Shown piece by piece: positions 24,363-35,948 of a DNA stretch of 64,000 nt. The first letter of the stretch is position 1. Each line of letters starts with the position of its first letter. Source of the DNA: Ophioderma brevispina (taxonomy: Eukaryota > Echinodermata > Ophiuroidea > Amphilepidida > Ophiodermatidae); contig JAMKCH010043991.1 of the NCBI GenBank assembly GCA_023653785.1, forward strand, positions 88,188 to 152,187. The letters run 5' to 3'. The notes below the pieces were generated by a model, which saw only the letters and a list, made by a program, of their open reading frames with translations, was not told the DNA's origin and made no database searches. A program made the translations under genes and the position numbers.

Positions 24363-25772
24363 TCAGACAGACAGCTCCTTCTTGATTCAAATAAAAGTTT
24401 GTTAGCTTTAAATATACATGTTATTAGATGGTTCCCTACCTCTTCTTGGCATAGGACTTCTTGTTGGCAGCTAGGCCTTTGGAGGGAAACCTGCTGGGTT
24501 AGTGAGACACAAGTAACCAATGTTAAACTATATACCACCACCGATTATGGGATGCAGAATATCACCACAATATCCAACTGTCATTTGATTGTATAACATA
24601 ACCATTATAGAACCTGTTCAATGAACATCAGAAATGTCGGAGCAAAATACAACATATGCGAGCATCCTTATACGCTTGTATACATACACAAGCGTTTGAC
24701 AGTGATGCACTTTAACGCGCAGATTAAATAAAACAAAGTGCCTGTGGCTCACAGTTGCAGTGTGGTTGACATGTTCGGATGCTTATGGAGTCACCCTGTG
24801 TGGAAAACTTCAATTTGAAAAGGTCTATAGCATTGAGGATTGCAATTGGTCCGGGGGGGGGGGGGGGGTGCACTCACAAGAAAAATAGATTATCTTAATT
24901 GGGTTACAAAGACTCACATGACAGAGCAACGCTTAGGGGGTTCACAACCTTATGTACAGCACCAAGCTTCAATTCCAAGGACTGTCTTTTACCCTTCCCC
25001 CATTCATATGCACCTTAACAGGCAACGAGAAGAACAGACGTTGCCAACAACCCTACTTAAACCACACAATATGGGACTCTAAATAACAAAAGGGACTATC
25101 AGGTATTACTCTGGGCAACATCAATTTCTTGTTCTACAATTAATGCTATGTCAAACTGCCCCCTCTATTTTTGAATACATGCCTGGACAACGGTTTAAAG
25201 GCAGCCCAATTTTAAAGAAACGCATGGTGATCTTTCTTGGGTGGTGCATTTTACTACTGCAGGAGAAGGTTGGAAGTAACCCAATGGTGCCGAGTAAAGT
25301 GGGGAGGTTTTGGCAAAACTGTTGTATGCTATAACACCATGGGCTCTAATCCACCAAATCAAATTACAAACCCAGATTAAAAATCAAATATGACCCCACA
25401 TAACCCACATTAGTTAACCACAGAGATATATACTTCAAAGGACAACAATTGCCAAACCTTGCCACTGCAATTGGTACATGTGAAACTTTGCAACCATCCA
25501 TTATTAATTAAAAACGATGTATGTGATGAACAAAAACGAAATAATTTGCGCTTTTTTTGTTCAGCATGCAGCGGAATGATTTTTCTGTAGCTTGCCCTTT
25601 ATCTGGAAATCGGGAGCTGACTTTTTGAAAATTTCAGAAAAAAAACCTAGTTCGGAGACCCCATTTTTTGGGCTCAAAATCAGCTCCGGAGACCTCAATT
25701 TTTGAAATCCAGGAGGCACATGTCCCAAAAAAAAGTTGACCTTCAGAAGCAAAAATAAGTCAAATCATTGGT
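24363..25772. other. Unassigned intergenic DNA with a G-run
   Basis: No gene recognised. A run of G at 24853-24869 is a likely place for base-count errors. The frames at 24318-24596, 24840-25082 and 25143-25334 have no recognisable product. Confidence 0.4.
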
Positions 25773-27053
25773 AATCATCAGGCTCCAAAAAAACCGACGG
25801 CACCGACGGCAAATTGCCGTAGTTACCCTGCCAACTGTGCCGTACTGACCCACCAAATATTCCCTTGCCGGCGGCAATTGGTGAAGCCATGCCCTAGTTT
25901 ACACTGCCGTACGTTGCCACTTTTGTTTTTTTGTGAACTAAAAAAAAAGAGCAAAGCAAGACAATGTAAATAGTAATGTTTAACAAAAGTTCGAACTATA
26001 TGTATCAAAGGAAAAAAGTTAAAAAAAAAGGGTTTTGGGTTTTGATGTCACTTTTCTCCCAGACTTTTAGCCAAAGTCGCACTATATTGAAGGATAAAAG
26101 TCGGCGTGTTAACCCTCACTTAGGGTGTTAAAATCAAGTTAGTTCATCATGGGACCTCATTAGAAATACCCCACTTGTTTTGATCGTTGTTTCCTGAAGG
26201 GTGTGACAGCCAGAATTTTGGGTTGCTAGCCTGTTAACAATAGGAGAAAAATATGAAAATATGTAAAATTGGGTATTTTACCACCTTTCCCAACACCGTA
26301 CAGGGTTCAAATTAAAATTGTGGTAATATGATTTTTCATAATTCCTGTTTGCCAATTGATAAATTTTTCATTTTTTAACTAAATTAGGCTTAGGAAATTT
26401 TTTAAAGATATATCTAGGATTTTAGGTTCACTTTATCACTGCTTTTCAAACAAGGTTACTGCTTAATAACAAGGTGACTCTTTTACATGTACCATATCCC
26501 AATATCCCAATTTGAAAAAACTTGGTATTTGGGTAGTGGTGTATGCAATTATTACCCATACATTGTGCCATCATTATTTGTGCATATTAAACTATCATAA
26601 TACAAATTTGCTCGATTGGGTCATTTCTACAAAAGAAGGTGAACTTCTAAACACAAGATCCCAATGTCCACATCAGTCCACACTTGGTATGTGGGTTGGT
26701 GGATGCAAGTAATACCATGCACTGTGCCATTAACATTTATTTGTTGAGCTATTAATATGCTCATTTGCATAATTTTCTCTGACTGGCGAATTAAGATTCC
26801 AATGTCCAAAGTTGATCGAACGTGTATGTGGGTAAGCGGTGCATGCAAGTAAGAACCCCATGCACGTTTTCATTATTTGCACTATTAATGAGTTTTCATT
26901 TGCAAAATTGCCCTTGGGTGCCCTTAACTGGGGGCAAAAAAAAATTGCCTTGGTGCCCCTGTATATGGGCCTTAATGCCCTGTCAATTTTAATGGCCCCC
27001 TAAGGCAAAACGGCTTGGCCCTTCTTAATTCTTATTTTGGAGCCTGAATCATT
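25773..27053. mobile_element. Candidate 1.3 kb TIR element with internal tandem units
   Basis: Left AATCATCAGGCTCCAAAA and right TTTTGGAGCCTGAATCATT are inverted repeats of about 17 bp with one indel. Just inside both ends are GGC/GCC-rich tracts (ACGGCAAATTGCCG on the left, GGCCCCCTAAGGC on the right). The centre carries the tandem units listed next. There is no coding frame. The boundaries are moderately supported, and the short TIR could be coincidental. Confidence 0.5.
26490..26900 (+). repeat. About three tandem units of about 165 bp
   Basis: Each unit contains ACTTGGTAT-TGGGT--TGG-TG-ATGCAA followed by a CCCATGCA-TGTGCCATTA-like stretch, TTATTTG and TTAATATGCTCATTTGCA. Unit starts are near 26515, 26680 and 26820. 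The open frames here on both strands come from the repeat. Confidence 0.65.
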
Positions 27054-27829
27054 GTAGTAGATTAATGTAATCAATAATCGATGGTGGCGATGGAGTATTT
27101 AACAACATGCCACCACATGGAGTGGCCAGGTTTGAATGTCCTTTTATGTTAAATTACGCGTTTATTGCTTCGGTTCTGCACATCCATTGGTTGAAAAGGG
27201 AAAAACAGTAAGGTATATTGAAAAAATGTTGATAAGCACGGGAAGTGCAGTATGTGTATGCCTGTATGTGTTGTATGCATGTGACTATGTATGTATGGGT
27301 TATGATCTATATCAGAGGGTGTTTTGAGCCAATCCACAATGCACCAGTTTTTGGAAATTTCACTCAATAGGGTCATGTGAATTCACATAAAAAATCTTTT
27401 TAACACAAAAAACCCAGACTTTAATGCTCATTTAGACCACAAAGCATTAAGTACTTAGGGAAAATTTTGCATTATGAAAATGTCTTGTGGGGTTCGTAAA
27501 AGTTTGGAAACACGTTTATCCCTAAGTACTGGAATGTGTTTAGCACAGTATGGTATAGACACATTGCGATGCATTGTGATTGATTCATAACACCCTCTGA
27601 CTCTCTATCAAACAAGAAAATACTTACATCTCAAATCTACTTTGGCTTGAGCAAATACATAATTATATTTTTGTAGGTTTATCACTTCATGTAAGCTTAA
27701 ACACACAGAGCTGGGGCCCTTTAAAATTCCATAATTGAAATCAACCCTCACTTATTTGAAAACAGTTTGGATGTTCATTGTGTTTGAACACTGTAAGGGG
27801 AACTTTATACTCTAATTTTTAATTGATTA
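27054..27829. other. Unassigned DNA with a short GT-rich patch
   Basis: A TGTATG/GTGTAT-rich patch lies at 27245-27300. Otherwise no gene or repeat was recognised. Confidence 0.4.
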
Positions 27830-28079
27830 CTAGGTGGTGGCGTGACTCATAGCCACCATTCCTTGTGTAACTGCTGCTTTTTGAGTGATGTTTGTTGGTA
27901 GTAATATTATTTCAATTTAAATGATGCATTACTTTTTTAAAAAACAACATGTTTTTGTATATTGTACTTTTATGCTACAACAGGGCCCTACTTGAAAATC
28001 AACCCTGTTGAGTAGGTTACCCTGTCAAAATATGGTTAAGTAATACAAAATAAATAAATAAATAAATAAATAAATAAAC
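27830..28079 (+). mobile_element. LINE 3' UTR fragment with (AAAT)n tail
   Basis: The sequence ends ACCCTGTCAAAATATGGTTA followed by AGTAATACAAAATAAATAAA and eight or so AAAT units (28047-28078). This is the usual 3' structure of L2/CR1-like non-LTR elements. No ORF2 remains upstream, so the insertion is strongly 5'-truncated. Confidence 0.6.
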
Positions 28080-28088
28080 TGCATGTGG

Positions 28089-28461
28089 TTTAAAGAGACA
28101 TGCGGAGATGTCCCAGAAGAGCGCCACCAAATTTTACTCGAACTCCTCCTTGTTCTTTACTATTTGGAATGCTTTCCAAGTATTAGATCACACTTGAAGT
28201 GAAAAATACGCCCAATACGCTGTCTTTATGTAATAAGATGAAGGTGATTTAGAGTTTCGTCGTGCACCACAAAAGTCAAGCAGGGATTCTATGGGGACGC
28301 TTTACGCTATAAGGCAGTTCAAAACAAGTTTTGCTTTTTCTCTTTTGCGCCTGTTGTCCAATAAACCTTCGGAACCGTCTTGGTAGGTGGTCCTACAACC
28401 GATCCGGTGAAATTTGAGAGAAATTCGTATCCTAAAAAATCTCCTCCCTGTCACTTTAAAG
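28089..28461. mobile_element. Candidate MITE with TIR TTTAAAGNGACANGNGGAGAT
   Basis: The left end TTTAAAGAGACATGCGGAGA and the right end ATCTCCTCCCTGTCACTTTA plus AA are imperfect inverted repeats of about 22 bp. The interior of about 330 bp is non-coding. It begins 10 bp after the (AAAT)n tail. Confidence 0.6.
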
Positions 28462-28814
28462 ATATTGTTTCTATATGACACTACCTACAGGCTTAAAACT
28501 ACACTGCATATCGCAGCCAGTGAGGAAAAATACTTGCAATAAAGGCCAACCAGAGATTTCAAATATAAATTTTTTTTTGTGTAGTAAAAAAAACCAAAAA
28601 TTTAAAGTACTCTAGAAATAAAGATAGTCACCTAAAATGCTTATTCCAAAATGAGATAATCAGATATTTTGTTTTCATGATGTAAACATTTATGCACAGT
28701 ATAACAATGCCATAGGATACCGTGTATAACACAAATTCTTAATTTTATAACAAAGTTGTTATTTTCTATATGAAGGACTTTGATTTGAGCATAGTTATTT
28801 CACACAGTGATTAG

Positions 28815-30030
28815 TATATGGACAAGGGGCGGGTTCTCTCAGCACAAGGTCCCCCCGCCCTCGCATAGTTACTTGGAGTGAAATATAATTTTAAGACACA
28901 GGGAGAATTTTGATGGAATAAGGGTTTCTCCAACCACTGAGGCTCCTGCAATAGCAGTTGCAATTTTGACGGTATCAACTGTTGACTACAATGACCATAC
29001 TACTTATAGTTATTTGACCTTGATACCCTACTTGACCTTGAAATGACCTTCAAATTTTCGGTTTAGAAATGTTTCACAACATCCACAAAGTTCTTGACCT
29101 ACCAAAAGAACGGACAAAACGTCTAGTTTAGAGAGTTGACCTTGGATGTCCCCACGACCTTGAAATGACCTTCAAAATTTTCGCAAATTATGCTACTACA
29201 CCCCTCAGTTTTCATGACCATATAACCATGTGTATGATTTGACACTTGGATGACCCCACATGACTTGAAATGACCATCACCATTTTTGGCACTGATGTTG
29301 ACCACCCACCCACCAAGTTGTATCAATCCTAAACAACAAACTTAGTGATTTGACCTGGATGACACCCACATGACCTTGGAAATGACCTTCAAATTTATGG
29401 CAGTGAAGCGACTACCACACCCACTAATTTTCATCATCCTACCACATTTGACCAAGGGTTATAGCACTTTTATCCCATTTTTGACGTTGAAAATGACCCC
29501 GCATAACCTTGAATGACCTTCAAATTTTTTCGGCACTGAATGTTGACCTAGTGCACTGAATGTTGACCACACCCACCAAGTTTCATCATCCTGCCATCAT
29601 TTGCCAAGGCTTAATAGCAATTTAATCCCATTTTTTTTTTTCACTCACCAAATTTGACCCAGGTGTTGACCATAGTTGACCTTTGACCCATACACTAAAC
29701 CCTCTCCCAACTCATATCCGCCGCTAACCTTGAGCGCTCTATGGTGGCGAATAGATGGACCCCCGCATACTTGCTTAGATATAAAGATATCGTGTTTTTT
29801 ACACTGTTTGTAGCAATTAACCCCCATTTTGGACCATTTTGACCTTTGCCCATGCACATGACCCACTTCAATGCAGGCCAACGCGTACTTGAGATACATC
29901 TATGTTGCCAAGATTGCCACCCCGCTGCTTAGATCCAAAGATTCGCGTGGGACAACCACAATCCAACGCACGGACGAAAGCATTTCTGTAGTCCCCTTCG
30001 CCAACAAAGTTGGCGGGGGACCAAAAAAGC
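28815..30030 (+). mobile_element. Hairpin-ended repetitive element, copy 2
   Basis: Same order as copy 1 at 16715-18015: the GGTTCTCTCAG / AGGTCCCCCC start, CACTGAGGCTCCTGCAATAG, AGTTGCAATTTTGACGGTA, tandem TGACCTTGAAATGACCTTCA units with CACACCCACCAAGTTTCATC, CCAACGCGTA-TGAGATACATC, GGACGAA, then the terminal hairpin at 29991-30022. The number of internal units differs between copies. Frames in this block on either strand are repeat-derived. Confidence 0.82.
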
Positions 30031-30688
30031 ATATTATATGCCAAAAACTGTGATTTGTGTTAAAAATTAAGTTCACCCTCATTGGGAAATCTCCGAGTCA
30101 ACCTTATAATGTGTTGGTTATTATTGGTAAATTGGAAATTGTGTCCACTCTCAAAAATCAAAATTGTTTTCAAATGAGTGAAAATATTGTATAGTGTGAC
30201 CCCAAGAAATGTAACGAAATTCATCATCAATTCCACCATTAATCTTGAGGGCGCATTTTGGGTCACCCTGTGGAATAGGTTCATTTCCAATTAAGTCCCC
30301 TTCCTTTAATTTCAGGTTTAGAATTATTTCAGAAAGTTTCAAACATCATTTAGACTGATAAATTGGACCTTTTACTCGAACCACTCAACAACACATTAGC
30401 AATGGTTGTTGGGCTGATGATGACTAGATCATAATATTTGGAACTGCATTTCAATTGGTTATTGAATGAAAATAAGATTGATCACCAATTAGAAATGCTG
30501 TATGAAAATTTAAATGGCATTATAGATTCACCATTTATGCACACTTGTCAACTCCAATATTTCCAACACTTTCTGAAATCAATCAAATCTGTATGAATCT
30601 ATACTTGGGAAGGTTTTGAGTACGTTTGTAAATAGTGGGTACTTAGTATATGGCACTGTCTCTTATTAGGAAGAGAACAGTCAACTAT
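30031..30688. other. Unassigned intergenic DNA
   Basis: No gene recognised. Minus-strand frames at 30060-30342 overlap each other and have no family resemblance. Confidence 0.4.
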
Positions 30689-31009
30689 TATAGTCATGGA
30701 CAGAATTGGCGACCAATTGCGCGTCGGACGTATTTGAGCTGTGTGCAGAACATATTTCGGCCGTGACGAATAATCTGTGAACATTTAAAGCTTGTTTTGA
30801 AACAGAAGTTTCAACTTACGTTAATTATTGTGTCCCTGCGTAGGAAACCCGACTCTCAAATAGGGCTGATTTTGACATTTGTTAAATCATATTTGGTGGA
30901 AAATGCCCGCCCATATTACACTTCACACCACTCACAGTCCGTCTGCCGCGATGATTGACAAACCTTGGCATCCGCGCAATTGGGCGGCTAATTCTGTCCC
31001 TGACTATAA
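30689..31009. mobile_element. MITE with TIR TATAGTCAGGGACAGAATT, copy 2
   Basis: The left end TATAGTCATGGACAGAATTG and the right end AATTCTGTCCCTGACTATA are inverted, and the pairing extends into GCGACCAATTGCGCG on the left against CGCGCAATTGGGCGG on the right. It shares its internal order with the copy at 24048-24362. Non-coding. Confidence 0.87.
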
Positions 31010-31185
31010 AAACATTTTGGTTGGGGGCTTCTTCCTGTGCTAAATGAGTAGCCTGATAACTAAAATTGTCTGACAAGGTATAGAAATACTAAACAACCTA
31101 AATATAATTGTGATGTTACTGGAGACACTGTGTGTCAACTTTGTTGGGTGAGTCACAAGTGAGATCATACTGGATGCATAAAGCT

Positions 31186-31310
31186 TAAGGGTGCATTTTG
31201 TGGTTCCAGCACCTTCTGTTTTATTTATTGTTCACTAGATATCCTTGAGAAAACCTTATTCACAAAATTTGAGTTGATCCTGATCTTGCGGTTTTGTGTT
31301 ATGAGCAATT
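31186..31310 (+). repeat. Dispersed repeat fragment shared with the tandem duplication
   Basis: GGTGCATTTTGTGGTTCCAG-CACCTTCT, GATATCCTTGAGAAAA, GAGTTGATCCTGATC and TTATGAGCAA match in order the stretches at about 52148-52265 and 54853-54985. The family is unknown. Confidence 0.6.
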
Positions 31311-31593
31311 GCTTGTTTCCCACGGTCCGATAGGCCACCGTGCTGTAATTTCTGTTCGTTTACGAACAGAAAATACAAAATTGCAAATTTCTTAAAGATA
31401 TGATCAAACTTTCAGGTAAGATTAGGTACATGTGGATTACTAAAGCTAACGGTTCAGATGCTATAAAAATTGAGGTAAGTCGGGGGACAAGGTTGTGGAT
31501 CACGAAATGCCCCTTCTAAGAATAAGTCTACCACCATAAGAACAAATTTACAACCGGTAGTTGCTAAAACAATGTACTGACCCCATTGGCTAC

Positions 31594-31871
31594 TTTTAGG
31601 TGATGAGCCAAAATCTGGAGGCTGAGGTAATGGTCTTTCTCTTGGAGGAGGTCCTTCAGGAGAGTCCTGCCTGTATGATTCATGAAAATGTTCCTGTTCT
31701 GTATCGTCATAAACTTCCGATTCAATGTCCTCATATACGCCAGGCTCAAATGCACTGTTAGATGACTCGGTGCTTATCACCGACTGCCTGGTCTCCTCCA
31801 GTTCATGGATTGTACTCTGTTTGGAATCTGCGTAGGATTTCGCTTTTAAGTCTTTCAAAATCTTCATCGAC
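31594..31871 (-). CDS. SH3BP2: SH3BP2-like adaptor, exon after the PH domain (acidic/Tyr and Pro-rich segment)
   Basis: Minus-strand exon behind a good acceptor (CTCTTGCAG). In phase 2 it continues exon 35291-35169: the joined frame reads EMKVKSMKILKDL, closing the C-terminal helix of the PH domain. It then runs through about 35 Ser/Glu-rich residues into VYEDIESEVYDD, two Tyr-acidic sites, and PPPRERPLPQPP, a likely SH3-binding segment. Human SH3BP2 has the same order: PH, a DNEDYEHDD-like acidic Tyr stretch, then Pro-rich sequence (from memory). The 3' end is uncertain. GTAGCC gives 31594; a better donor, GTCAGT, gives 31582. The frame stays open to 31454, so another end is possible. No later exon, including the expected SH2 domain, was found. 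The protein is expected to act as a cytosolic adaptor near membranes. Confidence 0.8.
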
Positions 31872-32562
31872 CTGCAAGAGGAATGTCAAAGGATTGGTGA
31901 AAATTGTTGGCTGGATGTCTTAAATTTTGCCCTATACTGTCATATACATTTTCATTTATTGCAATTTAGGCTCCAATGAACAAAAAAAAAGTAACTGCTT
32001 GTCCTTGACTGAACGACCCAAATTTTAGTAAGAAAAGAAAGAATACTAATTTGGACAATTTCAAAATTTGTGGGTTTTTTTTAGACTATATTTTAGTATT
32101 TTAGTTAACTTAATATACTTTAAATACATTGCATTTTTGGGAACAAGCAAACATGTAACTATATATCTGTGTAAATGGTAAAGGTGAAGACGATCTTACA
32201 GTCTGAAAGTCTTGTCCGGATGACTTTCAGCAAAGTAGTCAAATTTGGAAGCAATGCATGCGTAACTACACAATCATGACCAGTCAACAATGTATACCTA
32301 GTTGCATTATCCGGGAAAGAATTTTATAGTTACCCCCCCCCAACCCCCTTTAAAATCTACATAGAAACAACATACCCTAAGCCTAAGGCCAAAAATCGAA
32401 CGAATTATTACTGTATTTAGATTTTGAAGGGTACACATGAAACACTTGCCTTATTACCGCCTAATTTTAATTCAAATTGCTTTCATTCTTTTAATAATTT
32501 TCCCATATGTGATTCAAATGGCACTGAAATATTTCCTATCAAATCAGATGTCAAAAAAGACT
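31872..32562 (-). other. SH3BP2-like intron, repeat-free part
   Basis: Intronic sequence upstream of the exon at 31871. No other coding segment recognised. A C-run at 32333-32340 is present. Confidence 0.5.
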
Positions 32563-32836
32563 ATGGCTGGTATTCTGAAAGTCAGTCTAACTTTAACCTG
32601 GGTTTAAACCACGGTTCGTCTACTGAGTGGATGGACCCTTTTTTCCTTTCAAAATACTATGAAATTAAATATTACGATGAAAAAATTCCTCATGGATTGA
32701 TTCGTCCGGCCCATTCATGAGGAATTTTCTCACCCGTTACAACACAATTTTTGGAGTATGTTGGAAGGAAAAAGGTCCATTCAAAAAAAAAAGACCCAAT
32801 GCAGGACTAACCGTGGTTTAAACCCGGGTTTTTTCC
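32563..32836. mobile_element. Palindromic MITE (TGGCTGGTATTCTGAAAG family), intronic copy
   Basis: The left arm ATGGCTGGTATTCTGAAAGT, CCTGGGTTTAAACCACGGTT and GGACCCTTTTTTCCTTTC is mirrored on the right by GGAAGGAAAAAGGTCC and GGACTAACCGTGGTTTAAAC. A central palindrome around CCTCATGGAT...CATTCATGAGG is also shared. Other copies lie in the two units of the 51-56 kb duplication. A plus-strand open frame at 32424-32720 runs into it and is not a gene. Confidence 0.82.
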
Positions 32837-33238
32837 TAAAATTAGATTCCCTTTGAGATCCACATTGCTCTTTAAGTGAGTAATATGTATACAATTTGTT
32901 TCTTGAGGCCTGTGTGTTTCAAGCTAAGCCTCAGTAAATTATCTGTCATAAACTTGGAATTATATGCACAAATACCGAGCTATTAACCCCGTTGGGCCAA
33001 GCAGGTAGCAACTATGTTCCGTTTTCATACCATATTTGGAATCTACACGAAAAATGCCTTTCAATAAATACAACCAAAGCCTGTCATTAGTCCTGTTTAT
33101 GAAATGGCTTCCCAATTGACCCTAATGGACTTACCTATTTTGGCTTTCACCGTGTAAACATGCTTCCATGCCACTTTAAAATGTGCCATCCATAACTGGA
33201 CCCAATGGTATGTGTGATTATTCAAAGTTGATAGGCAC

Positions 33239-33601
33239 TTAAAGACACTATCAGTGATTTGCTAACTCAGCAAAATCGAAATCTCAAAAATCACATTTGT
33301 TGCATGAATTCAACAAGTACAGTATCCTAACATACCCTGCAATATAAGACAGAAGCAAACTAACTTAAAAGGACAAAATTAGGAGATTTTAGTCATTACT
33401 GTCCAACCGGACACTTACTACCACTTAATTAAATGGAGAATCATATCTTGGAACACTCTGCCGTTTTCTCTTCCCTTTTTTCTGTCATTCTACAGCTGGA
33501 AAGGTAATAACTTATGAAATTTCTACCGACTTATCTTCACTTTGAAGCTATTCCTGCAAATTTTAAAATATTTTTTCAAATCACTGATAGTGTCCTTTTA
33601 A
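33239..33601. mobile_element. MITE of the CACTATCAGTGATTT family, intronic copy
   Basis: The ends are TTAAAGACACTATCAGTGAT plus TTGC and CAAATCACTGATAGTGTCCT plus TTTAA, a near-perfect TIR of about 24 bp. The interior shares AAGTACAGTATCCTAACATA, AAGGACAAAATTAGG and GGAGAATCATATCTTGGAAC with the copies at 35949, 37941 and 15533. It is non-coding and lies in the intron between exons 35169 and 31871. Confidence 0.9.
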
Positions 33602-33604
33602 AAG

Positions 33605-33880
33605 CAGTGGCTGCCGCCAGGGTGGGGTCAACAAAAATGGGGGGGGTCAATTGCCCCCCCCTAATTTTTTCTTGCCCCCCCAGTTGCCCACCCCTGGTCG
33701 AAATAAAAATGAAGGATTTTCGGCAAATTCGTGTTTGGGCCAAAACTCTCGATTTGGGCCAAAATTGGTGAAAAATTCCAATTTTTCATATTTTGCCCCC
33801 GCCCAAATTTCCTTTTGCCCCCAAGATTTTCACTTTTCCCCCCCCCGAAAAATAGGTCTGGAGCTGCCGCCACTGTTAAT
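33605..33880. mobile_element. C/G-run MITE with TIR CAGTGGCTGCCGCCAG
   Basis: CAGTGGCTGCCGCCAGGGTG on the left is mirrored by GGTCTGGAGCTGCCGCCACT plus GTTA on the right. The interior contains the GGGGGGTCAATTGCCCCCCC palindrome and TTTTGCCCCC words. Frames here on both strands are compositional. This element directly abuts the preceding MITE. Confidence 0.65.
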
Positions 33881-35168
33881 AAGCAAACCTGTTGACGGTA
33901 TTCTATAAGGCAAAACCTGACAAAAGACGCTTATGAATTTGGGAACCTTCAGAAGCAAATTATACTTTTTTATCCAAGGTTGCCTAATTCATAAGTAATG
34001 CAAGCATGTCAGGGTTTTTGTATCGTACAGAAACAACACAAACCTGACAAACCTCAAACTGAATGAATGTAAAGGTACGACATGGGGGGTGGTACTCGAC
34101 AAAGGGACCATACGGAGACATGCTGCAAATATAGGGGTCTCATTTTCAGCGTTCTGGTATAAGAATATGACCCTTTTTAATGCCATTTTTTTTGTATAGT
34201 AATGGGTGATTTTTTTCAAAATGATCTAAAAAAAAGCGTTGTACTAAAAGTTTGACACACACAAACAGCAATATACACACAGCATGCACTGCAAACACAA
34301 ACATTAACCTGTGAAAATGTTCCAACAAAATAGTGATGCTATATCTATCCTGTTCCTATTTGTTTGAAATGATATGAATCATCCCTGAGCAAAGATGTAT
34401 GCAGGTTCAATTGAGGCTGCTAAGAAGAGCTAAAAATAACCAACTTCTGGACAGGGTATTGCCTGCTGTTGGCACATAAAACAAATCAAATAGCACGTAA
34501 CACAAGCTACCATTGCATGAAATGGGGACAAATTTTGAGTCAGTTCGTTTATTGTGACAGTAAAAGGGGCAATCTCAATATCAATTCCACCATGATTTGG
34601 GTACCATTAGAACCTTGTATTTTATCATCTGATCTGACAAAATATGTGGTTTTGAATAATGTTTCCCGTGCATTTATAATGCACCAATCTAAATATGGCT
34701 CATAAGGGAGTAGAAATTATTGGTACAATACCTGTTGCGGCTAAAGTAATACAGTATGCAGTAGTGTGTGTTTATATTTAGTGGCGTTGTGTCAGGCCGG
34801 AGACAAGCGAATCCAAAGTAAAATGCCCACATTGGTTTAACGGGTAAAACAAGTCTTTAAAAAGTTGAAATTCTTATGTGTTGTGAACAATATGTAGTAT
34901 TTAAAACTGATTAAGTGTGGAGGATCAAATACAACGTAAGGTTTAAAAGTTGGAGGATCAGCTCAACGGTTAAGTTTTAAAAATTTTATTTGAATAACAG
35001 ATGAGACAAGACGGTGTCAAATGAAACGGAAAAACCCATCAACCAAAATCAGTTTTTGGGTGCAGTCGCTATGCAGAATAACTTATTTTGTTTCCTTTGG
35101 CAGGGTTGATACATTGAATAAGGCATGGCTGCCATCATCTGGTGTGTTTACCGGTTTTGCCAGTTTAC
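33881..35168 (-). other. SH3BP2-like intron, unassigned part
   Basis: No coding exon or repeat recognised between the MITE cluster and the PH exon. Confidence 0.45.
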
Positions 35169-35291
35169 TTTACCTTCATTTCCCTTTCTGAGGCAGCAGC
35201 AAAATACCATGTTCTGTCGTCAGACCTTAGCCCTATCAGTTTGAATGCCCATTGTTGATCTGCTGATTCCATCTCTACAGATCTGAGTACT
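35169..35291 (-). CDS. SH3BP2: SH3BP2-like adaptor, exon for the C-terminal half of the PH domain
   Basis: A 123-nt minus-strand exon. The acceptor is TTTTTTTAG and the donor GTAAAC, which leaves phase 2 and joins exon 31871 in frame. A neighbouring donor (GTAAAG, five bases earlier) is stronger but would put the next exon out of frame. The product includes VLRSVEMES, WAFKLIGL and DRTWYFAAASERE, the late beta strands and start of the alpha helix of a PH domain. Human SH3BP2 has NRVMRAAEETTS, FPFKIIHI and HRTWFFSASSEEE at the same spacing (from memory). PH domains of this kind bind phosphoinositides and bring the adaptor to membranes. A MITE lies 38 bp upstream in the intron. Confidence 0.88.
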
Positions 35292-35328
35292 CTAAAAAAA
35301 GCATACAAAGAGTGTATCAACAAGCTGA

Positions 35329-35680
35329 TTAAAGGTGCAACGAGAGATTTCAAGTCATCCATATTTTCTGTGACATGTAGTGATTTCATATAGATTAGAT
35401 GCTCAACAGATTCCCTACCTTTTATTTGGTTACAGATATAACTTAAAAAGAAAACAAAATGTGATTTGTGTATACTTATATTTCAATATAAAACAGGCTG
35501 AATTTTGTATTTGCTCCTATACAAATTAGAAATTTCACAATTTTCGTACCAAAGAAACATTTCTCAGCTTAATCCTTTCAGATGGGGATATTTTTGGAAA
35601 GCTTTACATCAGGGCAAAAATCAGTACTTTTGATTTTTTTAGGGACACCTGATATGTGAAATCTCCCAATGCACCTTTAA
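35329..35680. mobile_element. MITE of the AAAGGTGCAACGAGAGATTT family, intronic copy
   Basis: The ends are TTAAAGGTGCAACGAGAGAT and AATCTCCCAATGCACCTTTA plus A. Landmarks are ATGTAGTGATTTCATATAGA, ATTCCCTACC, TTGCTCCTATACAAATTAG, AATCCTTTCAGATGGGGATA and AGGGACACCTGATATGTGA. It matches the 60927-61289 copy throughout. It is non-coding and intronic. Confidence 0.9.
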
Positions 35681-35948
35681 ATACATTTGGGTGATTTTAC
35701 AGTAAAGGTACCTATCATTTTTTTACAGAAATTCATTGTTCAATTTTGAAGAATGTCGAATACTGATTTATATAACTTTTCACATAATTTAAGAGTATAA
35801 TTAAGGAGAGATAAAAAGTGATAGAATTTATTGTGTTGTGACCACCTTTTTAATTTATAAACAATTTTGTGCTCTAAATGTTCACTTTCTTGGGAAAGAA
35901 ATTGTAACACTTCAAGTATTAATTCTAAAAATAGTGGAATGAATAATA

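Noticed and set aside
31564..31755. Second open frame overlapping the post-PH exon
   Set aside because: An out-of-frame shadow of the SH3BP2-like exon.
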